A stretch of 64,000 bases of DNA from Asticcacaulis solisilvae (lineage in GTDB: Bacteria > Pseudomonadota > Alphaproteobacteria > Caulobacterales > Caulobacteraceae): positions 372,001 through 436,000 of the forward strand of contig NZ_JAGGMI010000001.1 in the NCBI RefSeq assembly GCF_017875235.1, given 5' to 3'. Position numbers and translations under genes: made by a program. Within the stretch, counting starts at the first letter, position 1, and each line of letters begins with the position of its first letter. Of the stretch, positions 34,738 to 45,036 are shown piece by piece. Under the pieces are notes generated by a model that made no database searches, was not told where the DNA came from, and saw only the letters and a program-made list of their open reading frames with translations.

Positions 34738-37254
34738 GTGGACGACTTAATTGCTGAATTCCTGACCGAAACGGCCGAAAGCCTGGAAGTCGTCGATAGC
34801 GAACTCGTAAGGTTCGAAGCCAATCCGAACGATCGCAAGACACTCGATAATATTTTCCGCCTGGTTCACACCATTAAGGGCACCTGCGGATTCCTGGGAC
34901 TTCAGCGCCTGGAAGCGGTCGCCCACGCCGGCGAGACCTTGCTGGGCCGTTTCCGCGATGGCAAGCTGGAAGTCACGCCGATCGCCGTGACGCTCGTCCT
35001 GCACTCGATCGACCGCATCAAGGTGATCCTGGCGGGCCTCGAGCAGACCGGTAACGAGCCCGACGGTGACGATCACGACCTGATCTCGCAGCTGGAAGCC
35101 ATGGCCGAGGGCCATGAGGTCGACCTGACCGCCGTCCAGGCCGTCGAAGTGCCGGACCGTCCGATCGGCGGCGAAATCGAACCCGCCGAAATCAACGCCC
35201 CGGCGCTCGGCGTTGGCGACATCGATCCGTCGACTGGCCGCGCCCTGCGCCCCGGTGAAGTTTCCGAAGCCGACCTGCAGGCCGCCTTCGACGCCGCCGA
35301 TGGCCCGGGCATGGGCCTCCAGCCGGGCGATGTCGATCCGGCCACCGGCCGCACCCTGCGCCCCGGCGAAGTTTCCGAAGCCGACCTCGAAGCCGCTTTT
35401 GCCGCCGCTGAATCGCCCGACTGGATGAACGAGCCGGTCACGGAAGTCGTCGATACCAAACCCGAGCCCGTCGCCGAGGTTGCTCCGGCGCCCGTCGCCG
35501 CCAAGGCTGCCGCGGCTGCTCCGGCACCGGCCGCCGACGCGCTTCAGGGTCTGGGTGGAGAAGACGGCCAGGGTATCAATACAATCCAGTCGATTCGCGT
35601 GTCCGTTGATGTACTGGAAGGCCTGATGACCCTCGTGTCGGAAATGGTCCTGACGCGGAATCAACTGTTGCAGATCAGCCGGAACCGCGAGGACTCGGCG
35701 TTTGCGACACCCTTGCAACGTCTGTCGACCCTGACCGGCGAACTGCAGGACAGTGTCATGAAGACGCGCATGCAACCCATTGGCGCGGCTTGGAAAAAGC
35801 TGCCCCGCCTGGTGCGCGACCTGAGCTACGAACTGGGCAAGAAGATCGACCTCGTCATGGAAGGCGAAGGCACCGAACTGGACCGCCAGGTTCTGGAACT
35901 GATCCGCGACCCCCTCACCCACATGGTGCGCAACTCGGCCGACCACGGCCTGGAAGGCACCCAGGAACGCATCGATATCGGCAAGCCGGCCAACGGCACG
36001 ATCAAGCTGTCGGCCTTCCACGAGGGCGGCTATATTGTCATCCGCATTGCCGACAACGGCCGCGGGCTGAACACCGGCCGCATCCGCGAGAAGATCATCG
36101 AAAAGGGCCTGGCTTCGCGCGTCGAAGTCGAGGGCATGAACGATCAGCAGATCCATCGCTTTATCTTCGCGCCCGGCTTCTCCACCGCCGCCAAGGTCAC
36201 CAACCTGTCCGGCCGCGGCGTCGGCATGGACGTGGTCCGCACCAATATCGAGCAGATCGGCGGCCAGATCGACCTGACTTCGCTGCCGGGCCAGGGCACG
36301 ACCTTCACCATCAAGATCCCGCTGACGCTCGCCATTGTGTCGGCCCTGATCGTCGGCGCCGGCGGCCAGAAGTTCGCCGTGCCGCAGACCTCGGTCATGG
36401 AGCTGGTCCGCACTGGCCAGAACGCCGAGCACAAGATCGAAAAGATCAACGACGCCCTGGTCCTGCGCCTGCGTGAAAAGCTGCTGCCGCTGGTCCAGCT
36501 GGGCCCGACGCTGCAGCTCGAAGCCGCCAAGGAAGAAGACCCGACCTTCGTCATGGTCATCCAGGTCGGCGAGCGCCGTTATGGCCTGGTCGTCAACGAC
36601 GTCCTCGACACCGAGGAAATCGTCGTCAAGCCGCTGGCCACCATCCTGCGCGACGTCAACCTCTTCTCCGGCGCCACCATTTTGGGTGACGGTTCCGTCG
36701 TCCTGATCCTCGATCCGAACGCCATGAGCGAGCGCGCCGGCAACATGCTGGAAGAAAAGCAGGACGAGGACGCCGAAGTGGTCACCGACTCCAGCGAAAG
36801 CGAACGTGTCGCCATGCTGCTGTTCAAGGCCGGCTCCGGCGCCCCCAAGGCGGTCGAACTGGAGCACATCACGCGCCTGGAACACGTCGAATCGTCGCAG
36901 ATCGAAATCATGGACGGCCGCGCCGCGCTGCAATACCGCGGCAAGCTGATGCCGATCCTGACCGTCAATGGCGACTATTCCAGCCTGCTCCATGGCGACA
37001 GCACCCACATCCAGCCCCTGCTGGTCCTGACCGGCGAAGGCTATGCCATCGGCCTGGCGGTCGACGAGATCGTCGACGTCGTCGAGGACCGCCTGCAGAT
37101 CGAGCTGTCGCCGGACCGTGCAGGCGTACGCGGCACCGCCGTCGTCGCCGGCAAGGCCTGCGAAATCCTCGACGTCAGCCATTACCATCTGCGCGGCCTG
37201 GCCGAACACCAGCGCCGCCCGCAATCCTCGAATGAAGAAAGGGCCGTCGCATGA
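34738..37254 (+). CDS. cheA: Chemotaxis histidine kinase CheA
   Basis: An 838-residue CheA from the GTG at 34738 (GAGGG seven bases upstream). Domains: HPt with phospho-His44 in FRLVHTIKGTCGFLG; a linker (about 155-285) holding two copies of a motif ending LRPGEVSEADL.AAF, rich in Asp/Ala/Pro, in place of a recognisable P2 CheY-binding domain; dimerisation; ATPase with MVRNSADHGLE, IADNGRGLN and GRGVGMDVV; and a CheW-like P5. A second CheW-like unit (about 690-820, IQPLLVLTGEGYAIGLAVDEIVDVVE) ends the protein. First gene of the che operon. Confidence 0.93.
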   Translation: MDDLIAEFLTETAESLEVVDSELVRFEANPNDRKTLDNIFRLVHTIKGTCGFLGLQRLEAVAHAGETLLGRFRDGKLEVTPIAVTLVLHSIDRIKVILAGLEQTGNEPDGDDHDLISQLEAMAEGHEVDLTAVQAVEVPDRPIGGEIEPAEINAPALGVGDIDPSTGRALRPGEVSEADLQAAFDAADGPGMGLQPGDVDPATGRTLRPGEVSEADLEAAFAAAESPDWMNEPVTEVVDTKPEPVAEVAPAPVAAKAAAAAPAPAADALQGLGGEDGQGINTIQSIRVSVDVLEGLMTLVSEMVLTRNQLLQISRNREDSAFATPLQRLSTLTGELQDSVMKTRMQPIGAAWKKLPRLVRDLSYELGKKIDLVMEGEGTELDRQVLELIRDPLTHMVRNSADHGLEGTQERIDIGKPANGTIKLSAFHEGGYIVIRIADNGRGLNTGRIREKIIEKGLASRVEVEGMNDQQIHRFIFAPGFSTAAKVTNLSGRGVGMDVVRTNIEQIGGQIDLTSLPGQGTTFTIKIPLTLAIVSALIVGAGGQKFAVPQTSVMELVRTGQNAEHKIEKINDALVLRLREKLLPLVQLGPTLQLEAAKEEDPTFVMVIQVGERRYGLVVNDVLDTEEIVVKPLATILRDVNLFSGATILGDGSVVLILDPNAMSERAGNMLEEKQDEDAEVVTDSSESERVAMLLFKAGSGAPKAVELEHITRLEHVESSQIEIMDGRAALQYRGKLMPILTVNGDYSSLLHGDSTHIQPLLVLTGEGYAIGLAVDEIVDVVEDRLQIELSPDRAGVRGTAVVAGKACEILDVSHYHLRGLAEHQRRPQSSNEERAVA

Positions 37255-37694
37255 GCATCCGCGACTACGTAACCCTGCGTGTGGGTGGCCAGCTGTTTGG
37301 CGTCGACGCCGCCCGCGTCCACGACGTTTTCCATCCGCGTGGCCTGACGCCCGTGCCTTTGTCGCGCTCCGAAATCGCCGGCGTGCTGAACCTGCGCGGC
37401 CGCATTGTCACCGCCGTCTGCGCCCGCCGCCGTCTCGGCTTGCCGCCGCGCCCGGAAGGCTCGCCCGAACCTTTGGCCATCGGCCTCGAAGTCCATGGCG
37501 ACAGTTATGGCCTGGTCATCGACTCAGTCGACGAAGTCCTGAAGCTGGACGATGAGAAGTTCCACTCGCCTCCTGGTAATCTTCCGCCCCGCTGGGCAGA
37601 AATTATCGTCGGCGTTTATCAATTGGAAAAGGAACTTCTGATAGTCTTGGATCCACACACGCTGCTGGATGCCGCACATCTCAAAGCCGCGTAA
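37251..37694 (+). CDS. cheW: Chemotaxis coupling protein CheW
   Basis: A 147-residue CheW whose ATG overlaps the TGA of cheA by 4 bp. The two-barrel fold is visible in TLRVGGQLFGVDAARVHDVF, PLSRSEIAGVLNLRGRIVTAV and LVIDSVDEVLKLD. It links chemoreceptors to CheA at the signalling array. The fourth residue block and the conserved NLRG motif are intact. Confidence 0.93.
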   Translation: MSIRDYVTLRVGGQLFGVDAARVHDVFHPRGLTPVPLSRSEIAGVLNLRGRIVTAVCARRRLGLPPRPEGSPEPLAIGLEVHGDSYGLVIDSVDEVLKLDDEKFHSPPGNLPPRWAEIIVGVYQLEKELLIVLDPHTLLDAAHLKAA

Positions 37695-37721
37695 CTGGCT
37701 TTATTAGGGAAGTAACAGAAG

Positions 37722-38087
37722 ATGAAAACCTGCCTCGTCGTCGATGACAGCCGCGTTATCCGCAAGGTGGCCCGGCGCATCCTTGAAAACCTGCAGTTCG
37801 AGGTCATCGAAGCCAATGACGGCCTCGAAGCGCTGAATTCCTGCAAGGAAAAGATGCCTTCGGCCATCCTGCTCGACTGGAACATGCCGGTCATGGACGG
37901 CATCACCTTCCTGCGCCAGCTGCGCAAGGAGGATGGCGGCAAGGCGCCGGTCGTCGTGTTCTGCACGACTGAAAACGACCTGGCCCACATCACCGAAGCC
38001 CTGACCGAAGGCGCCTCGGAATACATCATGAAGCCGTTCGACGGCGAAATCCTGGAAGCCAAGTTCTCCGAAGTTGGCCTGATCTGA
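37722..38087 (+). CDS. cheY: Chemotaxis response regulator CheY
   Basis: A 121-residue single receiver domain. Acidic pair Asp8-Asp9, phospho-Asp52 in LLDWNMPVMDG, Thr in VFCTTENDL and Lys in YIMKPFDGE. It is phosphorylated by CheA and either binds the flagellar switch or acts as a phosphate sink. It lies 27 bp after cheW in the operon. Confidence 0.93.
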   Translation: MKTCLVVDDSRVIRKVARRILENLQFEVIEANDGLEALNSCKEKMPSAILLDWNMPVMDGITFLRQLRKEDGGKAPVVVFCTTENDLAHITEALTEGASEYIMKPFDGEILEAKFSEVGLI

Positions 38088-38232
38088 TTTGATGCCTGCC
38101 GGAGGGGCAAGCCTCCGGAAGGCGCCGCACACGCAGCCCGAGGTTACGCGCGACGTGGGTCGCGCTTCCTGGAGGCGGCCCGTGCGGCACACGACAAGAC
38201 TAAAAAAGTAGCTGCGTTTTTGTTCACTGCAG

Positions 38233-39438
38233 ATGTCCGGGACCATGTCTGTTAACCCTATTCCCGCCGCGTCCCTGCGGCCCCTGAAGATCATGATCGT
38301 GGACGACAGCGCTGTCGTGCGCGGCCTGATCTCGCGCTGGCTGGAGCAGGAGCGGGACATGGTTCTCGCCGGCCTGGCCATCGATGGTCAGAAGGCGATC
38401 GACAAGGTCCGTGAAGTCCAGCCGGATGTCCTGATCCTCGACATCGAAATGCCGAACATGGGCGGCCTCGAAGCCCTGCCCAAGCTGATCGCCGCCAAGC
38501 CCGGCCTCAAGGTCCTGATGGCCTCGACGCTGACAACGCGCGGCGCCAATGTCACCCTGCGCGCCCTGGAACTGGGCGCCGCGGACTATATCCCGAAACC
38601 CGACTCGACCCGCATCGGCGGCGCCGACGGTTTCCGTACCGAGCTTCTGACCAAGATCCGCGCCCTGTGCGGCCGCACGCGCCAATGGCCCATGCCCGGC
38701 GCCACGCCCGCCCCTGCGCCGACGCCGACGCACCCCACGCCGTCCGCCTTCTTACCGGCGGCACGAGATGCAGAAGCCAGGCCGCAGATCGTGCCGATCG
38801 CGCCGAAACCCGTCGTTCCGGCCGCGCCCACCGTCCGCCCGCGCTCGGGCCCCAAGCGTATCGACCTGCTCGTCGTCGGCGCCTCGACCGGCGGTCCGCC
38901 GGCGCTGCGCACCTTCCTGCTCGGCCTCGGGCCGGACTGGAAACTGCCCATCCTGATCGTCCAGCACATGCCGGCGACCTTCACCGCCATCCTGGCCGAG
39001 CACCTCGACAAGGCGCTGCCGCAGAAGGTGCAGGAAGCCAAGGACGGCATGCTGATCGAAAGCCGCAACGTCTATATCGCGCCCGGCGACTGGCACATGA
39101 CCATCCGTCCTGACCCGATCGTCAAGCAGATCCGCCTCGACCAGGGCCCTCAGGTCAACTGGTGCCGGCCGGCGGTCGATCCCCTGTTCAAGTCCGCCGC
39201 CGAGGTCTACGGCAACCACGCGCTCGGCGTCGTGTTGACCGGCATGGGCCATGACGGCCGCGACGGGGCCCAGGCTCTGGTTAATGTCAACGGCACCGTC
39301 ATGGTGCAGGACGAAGCCTCCAGCGTCGTCTGGGGCATGCCGGGCGCCGTGGCCGAAGCCGGGCTTGCCGAAATTATCAAACCGATCGAAGGCCTGAGCG
39401 CAGCCTGTAAGGCTTTTGCGCGCGGCGAGCGTCCGTAA
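38233..39438 (+). CDS. cheB: Protein-glutamate methylesterase CheB
   Basis: A 401-residue CheB: receiver domain with phospho-Asp70 (LILDIEMPNMGG), an Ala/Pro linker (about 155-205) and the C-terminal esterase domain with Ser218 in VGASTGGPPAL, His245 in IVQHMP and Asp in GMGHDGRDG. It removes methyl groups (and deamidates) on chemoreceptor Glu residues to adapt signalling. A second ATG at 38245 is possible. About 145 bp separate it from cheY. Confidence 0.95.
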   Translation: MSGTMSVNPIPAASLRPLKIMIVDDSAVVRGLISRWLEQERDMVLAGLAIDGQKAIDKVREVQPDVLILDIEMPNMGGLEALPKLIAAKPGLKVLMASTLTTRGANVTLRALELGAADYIPKPDSTRIGGADGFRTELLTKIRALCGRTRQWPMPGATPAPAPTPTHPTPSAFLPAARDAEARPQIVPIAPKPVVPAAPTVRPRSGPKRIDLLVVGASTGGPPALRTFLLGLGPDWKLPILIVQHMPATFTAILAEHLDKALPQKVQEAKDGMLIESRNVYIAPGDWHMTIRPDPIVKQIRLDQGPQVNWCRPAVDPLFKSAAEVYGNHALGVVLTGMGHDGRDGAQALVNVNGTVMVQDEASSVVWGMPGAVAEAGLAEIIKPIEGLSAACKAFARGERP

Positions 39439-39453
39439 AAGGCGGGGAACAGA

Positions 39454-40296
39454 ATGACAAACGAAGACATCGACCACCTCGCCACCATGCTCAAGGCCCG
39501 CTCGGGCCTGATCCTCGGTTCGGACAAGACCTATCTGATCGAAAGCCGCCTGGCCCCGGTGGCGCGCCGCGAAGGCTTCGCCAGCGTCTCGGCGCTCCTG
39601 GCCTCGCTGCGCACCAAGCGCGACGAAAAGCTCATGACCGTCGTCACCGACGCCATGACGACCAACGAAACCTTCTTCTTCCGCGACAAGGTGCCGTTCG
39701 ACCAGTTCAAGTCGGACGTCCTGCCGGCCCTGTCCAAGACCCGCATGAACGGCGACATCAAGATCTGGTGCGCCGCCTGCTCGACCGGCCAGGAGCCCTA
39801 TTCGCTGGCCATGCTGATGGACGAAGCGCGCATCCAGTTCCCGCGCGTCAATCTCGACATCCTGGCGACCGACATTTCCGACCGCTGCCTGGAAAAGGCG
39901 CAGTCCGGCCTCTACACGCAGTTCGAGGTCCAGCGTGGCCTGCCGATCACCATGATGGTCAAGAACTTCGAGAAGGTCGACGAGATGTGGCGCATCTCGC
40001 CCAAGCTGCGCCAGTCGATCCGCTTCAAGAAGGTCAACCTGCTCGACGATCTGCGCATGGTCGGCCGCCAGGACGTGATCTACTGCCGTAACGTGCTGAT
40101 CTATTTCGACCTCGAAACCAAGAAGAAGGTGCTTGAGCAGATGGCCACCCTGCTGGCCGATGACGGCTATCTGTTCCTGGGCGCGGCCGAAACCGTGCTG
40201 GGCATCACCGACGTCTTCAAGCCGATGCAGGGCATGCGTGGCCTCTACGTCAAGAATCAGGTCGCCCAATCGACGCCACTGCGCAAACTGGCTTGA
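39454..40296 (+). CDS. cheR: Chemoreceptor methyltransferase CheR
   Basis: A 280-residue CheR. The N-terminal helical domain (DIDHLATMLKARSGLIL) is followed by the SAM-binding domain with TNETFFFRD, KIWCAACSTGQEPYSLAM, ILATDISDRCLEKA and VIYCRNVLIYFD. It methylates receptor Glu residues, opposing CheB. It follows cheB by 15 bp and is the last gene of the operon before a terminator. Confidence 0.95.
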   Translation: MTNEDIDHLATMLKARSGLILGSDKTYLIESRLAPVARREGFASVSALLASLRTKRDEKLMTVVTDAMTTNETFFFRDKVPFDQFKSDVLPALSKTRMNGDIKIWCAACSTGQEPYSLAMLMDEARIQFPRVNLDILATDISDRCLEKAQSGLYTQFEVQRGLPITMMVKNFEKVDEMWRISPKLRQSIRFKKVNLLDDLRMVGRQDVIYCRNVLIYFDLETKKKVLEQMATLLADDGYLFLGAAETVLGITDVFKPMQGMRGLYVKNQVAQSTPLRKLA

Positions 40297-40317
40297 TTTC
40301 TTCCCGACAGACGATGG

Positions 40318-40339
40318 AAGCCTCTGGAAACGGAGGCTT
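40318..40339 (+). terminator. Rho-independent terminator of the che operon
   Basis: Stem AAGCCTC / GAGGCTT with loop TGGAAACG, followed by TTTTTCG, 21 bp after cheR. Confidence 0.85.
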
Positions 40340-40416
40340 TTTTCGTTTTATCTCCGCCTTAACGCCTCGGTTCTAAACTGCGGCAAAAGTTCCGCGTACA
40401 GAGGAAGGCCGGAGAC

Positions 40417-41022
40417 ATGACCATGGACCCGTCGGTCCGTTTCGAGCCGGCCCGCCTGCTGGCCGTCGACGACGACCCGATCCTGCGCGAATTCGCCGCC
40501 GCCGAGTTGACCTCCGCCTTCGTCACCGTGGAAACCGCCGCTGATGGCGCGCAAGGCCTGGAACGGTTGAAGCGCGGCGGCATCGACATCGCCCTCGTCG
40601 ACCTCGACATGCCGGTCATGGATGGCTTTACGCTGATCGAACGCATTCGCGCCGACGAACGCCTGGCCACCCTCCCTGTGGTCGTCGCCACCAGCCGCGA
40701 CGACATGGCGGCTATCGACCGCGCCTATACGGTCGGCGCGACCTCCTTCGTGCTCAAGCCGCTCAACTGGCGCGTCGTCTCCTACCAGCTGTCCTATGTC
40801 CTGCGGAACAGCCGCGAGGCCGCGCGCGTGCGCACCCGCGCCCGCACTCTGCGCCAGACCGTCCGCACCCAGGACGAGGCGCTGAACCTGTGCCAGGCGG
40901 GCATAGACGACCTGCTGCAGAAGATGCTGGACGATCCCGGTCCCGGCAACTTCACCACGGTGTGGACCGCGCTGGAAAGTTTGAGCCGCGCGCTCAGGGA
41001 CAAGTCCTCCCAGGCGCACTGA
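40417..41022 (+). CDS. Response regulator with C-terminal helical domain
   Basis: A 201-residue protein. The receiver domain (about 10-130) has LLAVDDDPILREF, the phospho-Asp in ALVDLDMPVMDG, the Thr/Ser in VATSRDD and the Lys in FVLKPLN. The last 70 residues are helical and Arg-rich, without a DNA-binding or output signature. GGAG lies 2 bases before the first ATG and 8 bases before an ATG at 40423, so 40423 may be the true start. It is separated from cheR by a terminator and thus has its own promoter. Confidence 0.85.
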   Translation: MTMDPSVRFEPARLLAVDDDPILREFAAAELTSAFVTVETAADGAQGLERLKRGGIDIALVDLDMPVMDGFTLIERIRADERLATLPVVVATSRDDMAAIDRAYTVGATSFVLKPLNWRVVSYQLSYVLRNSREAARVRTRARTLRQTVRTQDEALNLCQAGIDDLLQKMLDDPGPGNFTTVWTALESLSRALRDKSSQAH

Positions 41023-41133
41023 TGCTGCCTGGCTTCACAAAGCCGATCACATCTGCCTGAGGTATCTCCTCGCCCGTAGGTCTCTCGCTTCATATCACCT
41101 ATGCTTCCCCGACCCGAAAACGGAGGATGCACC

Positions 41134-41604
41134 ATGCAGGTCGAAATCAGGGACGAACACCGCTGGCTGGAAGGCTTTGCCGGCGAATGGCAGATGCTGG
41201 CCGATCCGGACGCCCCGCCGGAAGAAACCACCGATGACTGGCACGAAAGCGGCCGTATGCTGGAAACCGGTTCGTGGCTGGTCATCCAGTCACACGGCAC
41301 CATGCCCGGCGGCGGCAAGGCCGAAAGCATTCTCACGCTCGGCTTCGATGCCTCCAGAGGCAAGTATGTCGGCACCTGGATCGGCTCGATGATGGACCAC
41401 CTGTGGGTCTATGAAGGCCTGCGCGAAGGCAATGCGCTGGTGCTCAACAGCGTCGGCCCCAGCTGGGATCGCCCCGGCCAGATGGACAGCTACCAGGACA
41501 TATACACACTGGACGGTCCTGATGCGCGCAGCCTGAAATCGCAGGTGCTGCAGACCGACGGCACGTGGAAAGTGTTCATGAACGGCAAGTATCGGCGGAA
41601 ATAG
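41134..41604 (+). CDS. DUF1579-type protein
   Basis: A 156-residue protein from the ATG at 41134 (GGAGG upstream). The sequence LEGFAGEWQMLADPDAPPEETTDDWHESGRMLETGSWLV and VGTWIGSMMDHLWVYEG is typical of DUF1579, a small lipocalin-like beta-barrel of unknown function. No signal peptide. It is followed by a long dispersed repeat. Confidence 0.8.
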   Translation: MQVEIRDEHRWLEGFAGEWQMLADPDAPPEETTDDWHESGRMLETGSWLVIQSHGTMPGGGKAESILTLGFDASRGKYVGTWIGSMMDHLWVYEGLREGNALVLNSVGPSWDRPGQMDSYQDIYTLDGPDARSLKSQVLQTDGTWKVFMNGKYRRK

Positions 41605-41614
41605 CCTCTGCTTG

Positions 41615-42818
<1,204 letters not shown>

Positions 42819-42826
42819 AAGCAAAA

Positions 42827-42854
42827 AAAAGCCCCGGATCGCTCCGGGGCTTTT
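42827..42854. terminator. Bidirectional Rho-independent terminator
   Basis: Stem AAAAGCCCCGGA / TCCGGGGCTTTT with loop TCGC, with A and T runs on both sides, between convergent genes. Confidence 0.9.
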
Positions 42855-42872
42855 TAAACAACGACGCTGAGA

Positions 42873-43547
42873 TTAGCGCGTACCGGCCGTGGCGGCAGGG
42901 GCCGCGGCGTCGAGGGCCGCCGACTGGGCCTGCAGCTTCGGCAGGGTCGCCGAGGCAAAGGTCTTCGTCGAGGCATCGGTCGCTGTCGACGCGTAGGACT
43001 GGAACAGGGCCGTGGCCTTGTCGAGTTCCGCGCCTTGCAGTTCGACATACTTCTGGTCAAAGTCCTTGCCGGTCACTGACTGGAGATCGGCCAGCTTTTG
43101 CTTGTATTCCTGCGGCCAGGCCTGGTCGAAGTGCATGTCGGCAGTCGAGCCCTGGATGGCCTTGATCATCTCCTGGCGCGTCGCCGTGCCGTCAGTCAGC
43201 AGGGTTTGCGCGGCCGTCTTGACCTCGGCATCCGTGGACGTCTTCAGGGCGACCTGAGCGGCGGCGACACCGAACTCATTGGCAAGATAAGCCTGCTGGA
43301 TGAAGTCCTTGGGCGCCGTCGTGCCGGCGGCCGTCGCAGTATTGTCGGCAACCGGCGGAACGGCCGGCTGGGCCGGTGAGGTTGGCGCAGCGGACGGATC
43401 GGTGGTCGGGGTCTGCTGCACCGGCGGGACAGCCTGGGTGTCGGCAGCCGTTGGAGCGGTAGCATCCTGGGCAGAGGCGCCAAAGGCGGCGGCCGTCATG
43501 ACAGAAGCCAGTATAGCGGTGGCGGTATATTTGAACTTACGCGTCAT
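42873..43547 (-). CDS. DUF4142 secreted protein
   Basis: A 224-residue protein. The signal peptide MTRKFKYTATAILASVMTAAAFGASAQ is followed by a Pro/Ala/Thr-rich linker (about 28-75) and a helical DUF4142 domain: FIQQAYLANEFGVAAAQVALKTSTDAEVKTAAQTLLTDGTATRQEMIKA. Periplasmic. The family has a ferritin-like four-helix outline but no metal ligands are evident here. Function unknown. Confidence 0.85.
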   Translation of the reverse strand: MTRKFKYTATAILASVMTAAAFGASAQDATAPTAADTQAVPPVQQTPTTDPSAAPTSPAQPAVPPVADNTATAAGTTAPKDFIQQAYLANEFGVAAAQVALKTSTDAEVKTAAQTLLTDGTATRQEMIKAIQGSTADMHFDQAWPQEYKQKLADLQSVTGKDFDQKYVELQGAELDKATALFQSYASTATDASTKTFASATLPKLQAQSAALDAAAPAATAGTR

Positions 43548-43807
43548 CGCGATTCCTTTCGAGTATATCCGGAATGAATGGACGCGTTTACGCCAATCAA
43601 GGCATCACGTCCGTCGGGAACACCAAGACTAAAGGAAAGGATTGTTGCGAATATGACCCCGATGCAATTCAGATATAAATAAAGGGATGTTATATATTTT
43701 GGAAAAATAAATAACGAATATGGATTTCAATTGAAAATGCGGCAATTTGGCGAGTCTATGGCGGGCTTAAGGAAATCCTGAGGCCCGCCGCCCTTATCCA
43801 CAAGTCG

Positions 43808-44173
43808 TTATTTGGCCTTGGCGACTTTGGCTGCGGGCTCGTCGCCATTTTTCTTAAAATAGGCGTTGAGCGCTACGGCAGCGTCAGGATGGCCTTCGCA
43901 GCACTCTTCAACCATAAAGCCGACCAGCTCAGAAAAATGCGCAAAATTGGCCCGGTAGATGATGGAGCGGCCATCCCGATAGGCGGTCAGCAGGCCGGCC
44001 CCGGTCAGGATGCTTAGGTGGGTTGAGGCCGTGTTGGCGGGAATGCCGACGCTTTCGGCGATCTTGCCGGCGGCGATGCCATTCGGGCCGGCCTTGACGA
44101 TGGTGCGGAAGACATTCAGGCGGCCCGGATGAGCCAGGGCAAAGAGATTAACTACCGCATCGTCGTTGGTCAT
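43808..44173 (-). CDS. arsR: ArsR-family transcriptional regulator
   Basis: A 121-residue winged-helix regulator: LFALAHPGRLNVFRTIVKAG, IAESVGIPANTASTHLSILTGAGLLTAYRDGRSIIYRA. Two adjacent Cys and a His occur in VEECCEGHPD, a possible arsenite-binding site at the C-terminus rather than the usual alpha3 position. It likely represses ars genes until As(III) binds. It lies downstream of the arsC-like gene but is separated from it by a terminator hairpin. Confidence 0.88.
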   Translation of the reverse strand: MTNDDAVVNLFALAHPGRLNVFRTIVKAGPNGIAAGKIAESVGIPANTASTHLSILTGAGLLTAYRDGRSIIYRANFAHFSELVGFMVEECCEGHPDAAVALNAYFKKNGDEPAAKVAKAK

Positions 44174-44238
44174 AATTCAGCCTTTTGGGAAATAACGCTA
44201 GCCGATCAGTGTCTATTACGAAATTTTGGAAATATAAA

Positions 44239-44258
44239 GGCGCGCGGGTCCGCGCGCC
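44239..44258 (-). terminator. Hairpin terminator downstream of arsC
   Basis: Stem GGCGCGCGG / CCGCGCGCC with a GT loop, flanked by AT-rich sequence that gives a T run on the minus strand. Confidence 0.7.
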
Positions 44259-44325
44259 TATAAAAATAATGTTATAGAGCCGTGGCGAATTGCGGCTTGC
44301 TTTTTGCTGCGCGCCGCTGGCTTTT

Positions 44326-44850
44326 TTACGAAGCCATGCGTAGCGGAGTCTCGTCCATCCGCTCCAGCCAGCCAGCGACATTGCCCGACTCGAACAGGTT
44401 ATGCGGCATCTTGGACAGAGCGTCGATGCGAGCCGCCAGCTCGATATAGATTTCTTCGTAGGCGCGGGCGATGTTGGCCATGGCGACATGGGTTTCGCGC
44501 GGATCGTCGAAGAACCAGTCGACGATGACCGGCTGACCGCCACGGCAGGCCGGCCACTGGCCGCCGGCGGGATGGCCGTGCGACAGGCGGATGATCACGT
44601 CGAAAACAGGGGCATGTTTTCCAATGTGCGCCTCGACCGGCTTGGTCGATACCCAACCGGTATTGTACGGCATCCGATGCAGCATGGCGCGGGCATAGGG
44701 ACTGATGTCCGATACCGGATCGAAGCCGGCGGAACAGGCCTCGAAACGGCCTGCGCCCAGGCGGTTCAGCAGGGCTTCCGCCAGGATGGAACGCGCCGAA
44801 TTGTGCTCGCAGACAAACAGGACATTGATGGGACCGGATTTCTTTTTCAT
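44326..44850 (-). CDS. arsC: ArsC-like low-molecular-weight phosphatase/arsenate reductase
   Basis: A 174-residue LMW-PTP-fold protein: VLFVCEHNSARSILAEALLN with catalytic Cys14 and Arg20, and a late DWFFDDPRE that carries the acid Asp. The family reduces arsenate using thioredoxin or glutaredoxin. The usual resolving Cys pair in the TVCD...CPVWPG region is not conserved: here the segment is IIRLSHGHPAGGQWPACRGG. So it may use glutathione/mycothiol-type chemistry or have another substrate. Adjacent arsR supports an arsenic role. Confidence 0.8.
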   Translation of the reverse strand: MKKKSGPINVLFVCEHNSARSILAEALLNRLGAGRFEACSAGFDPVSDISPYARAMLHRMPYNTGWVSTKPVEAHIGKHAPVFDVIIRLSHGHPAGGQWPACRGGQPVIVDWFFDDPRETHVAMANIARAYEEIYIELAARIDALSKMPHNLFESGNVAGWLERMDETPLRMAS

Positions 44851-45036
44851 ACGCTCGCCCTTAATACCGGTGCCTTCTGTACCGGCCTAGAAGAGCATGT
44901 AAGCACACACTCATTATTCCATGATTTATGAATTGGGTAAATGAAGCTTAATCTTTTCGCGAAGCAGGATCAGATCGTGGCAAAAGACAATGCGGATCAG
45001 CTGCCGGCGGCAGCTTTTTCGCACCCGGCCAGCCCG

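Noticed and set aside
34747-37224. 825-codon minus-strand frame across cheA
   Set aside because: A shadow of cheA; product shows only Asp/Gly/Gln-rich random sequence.
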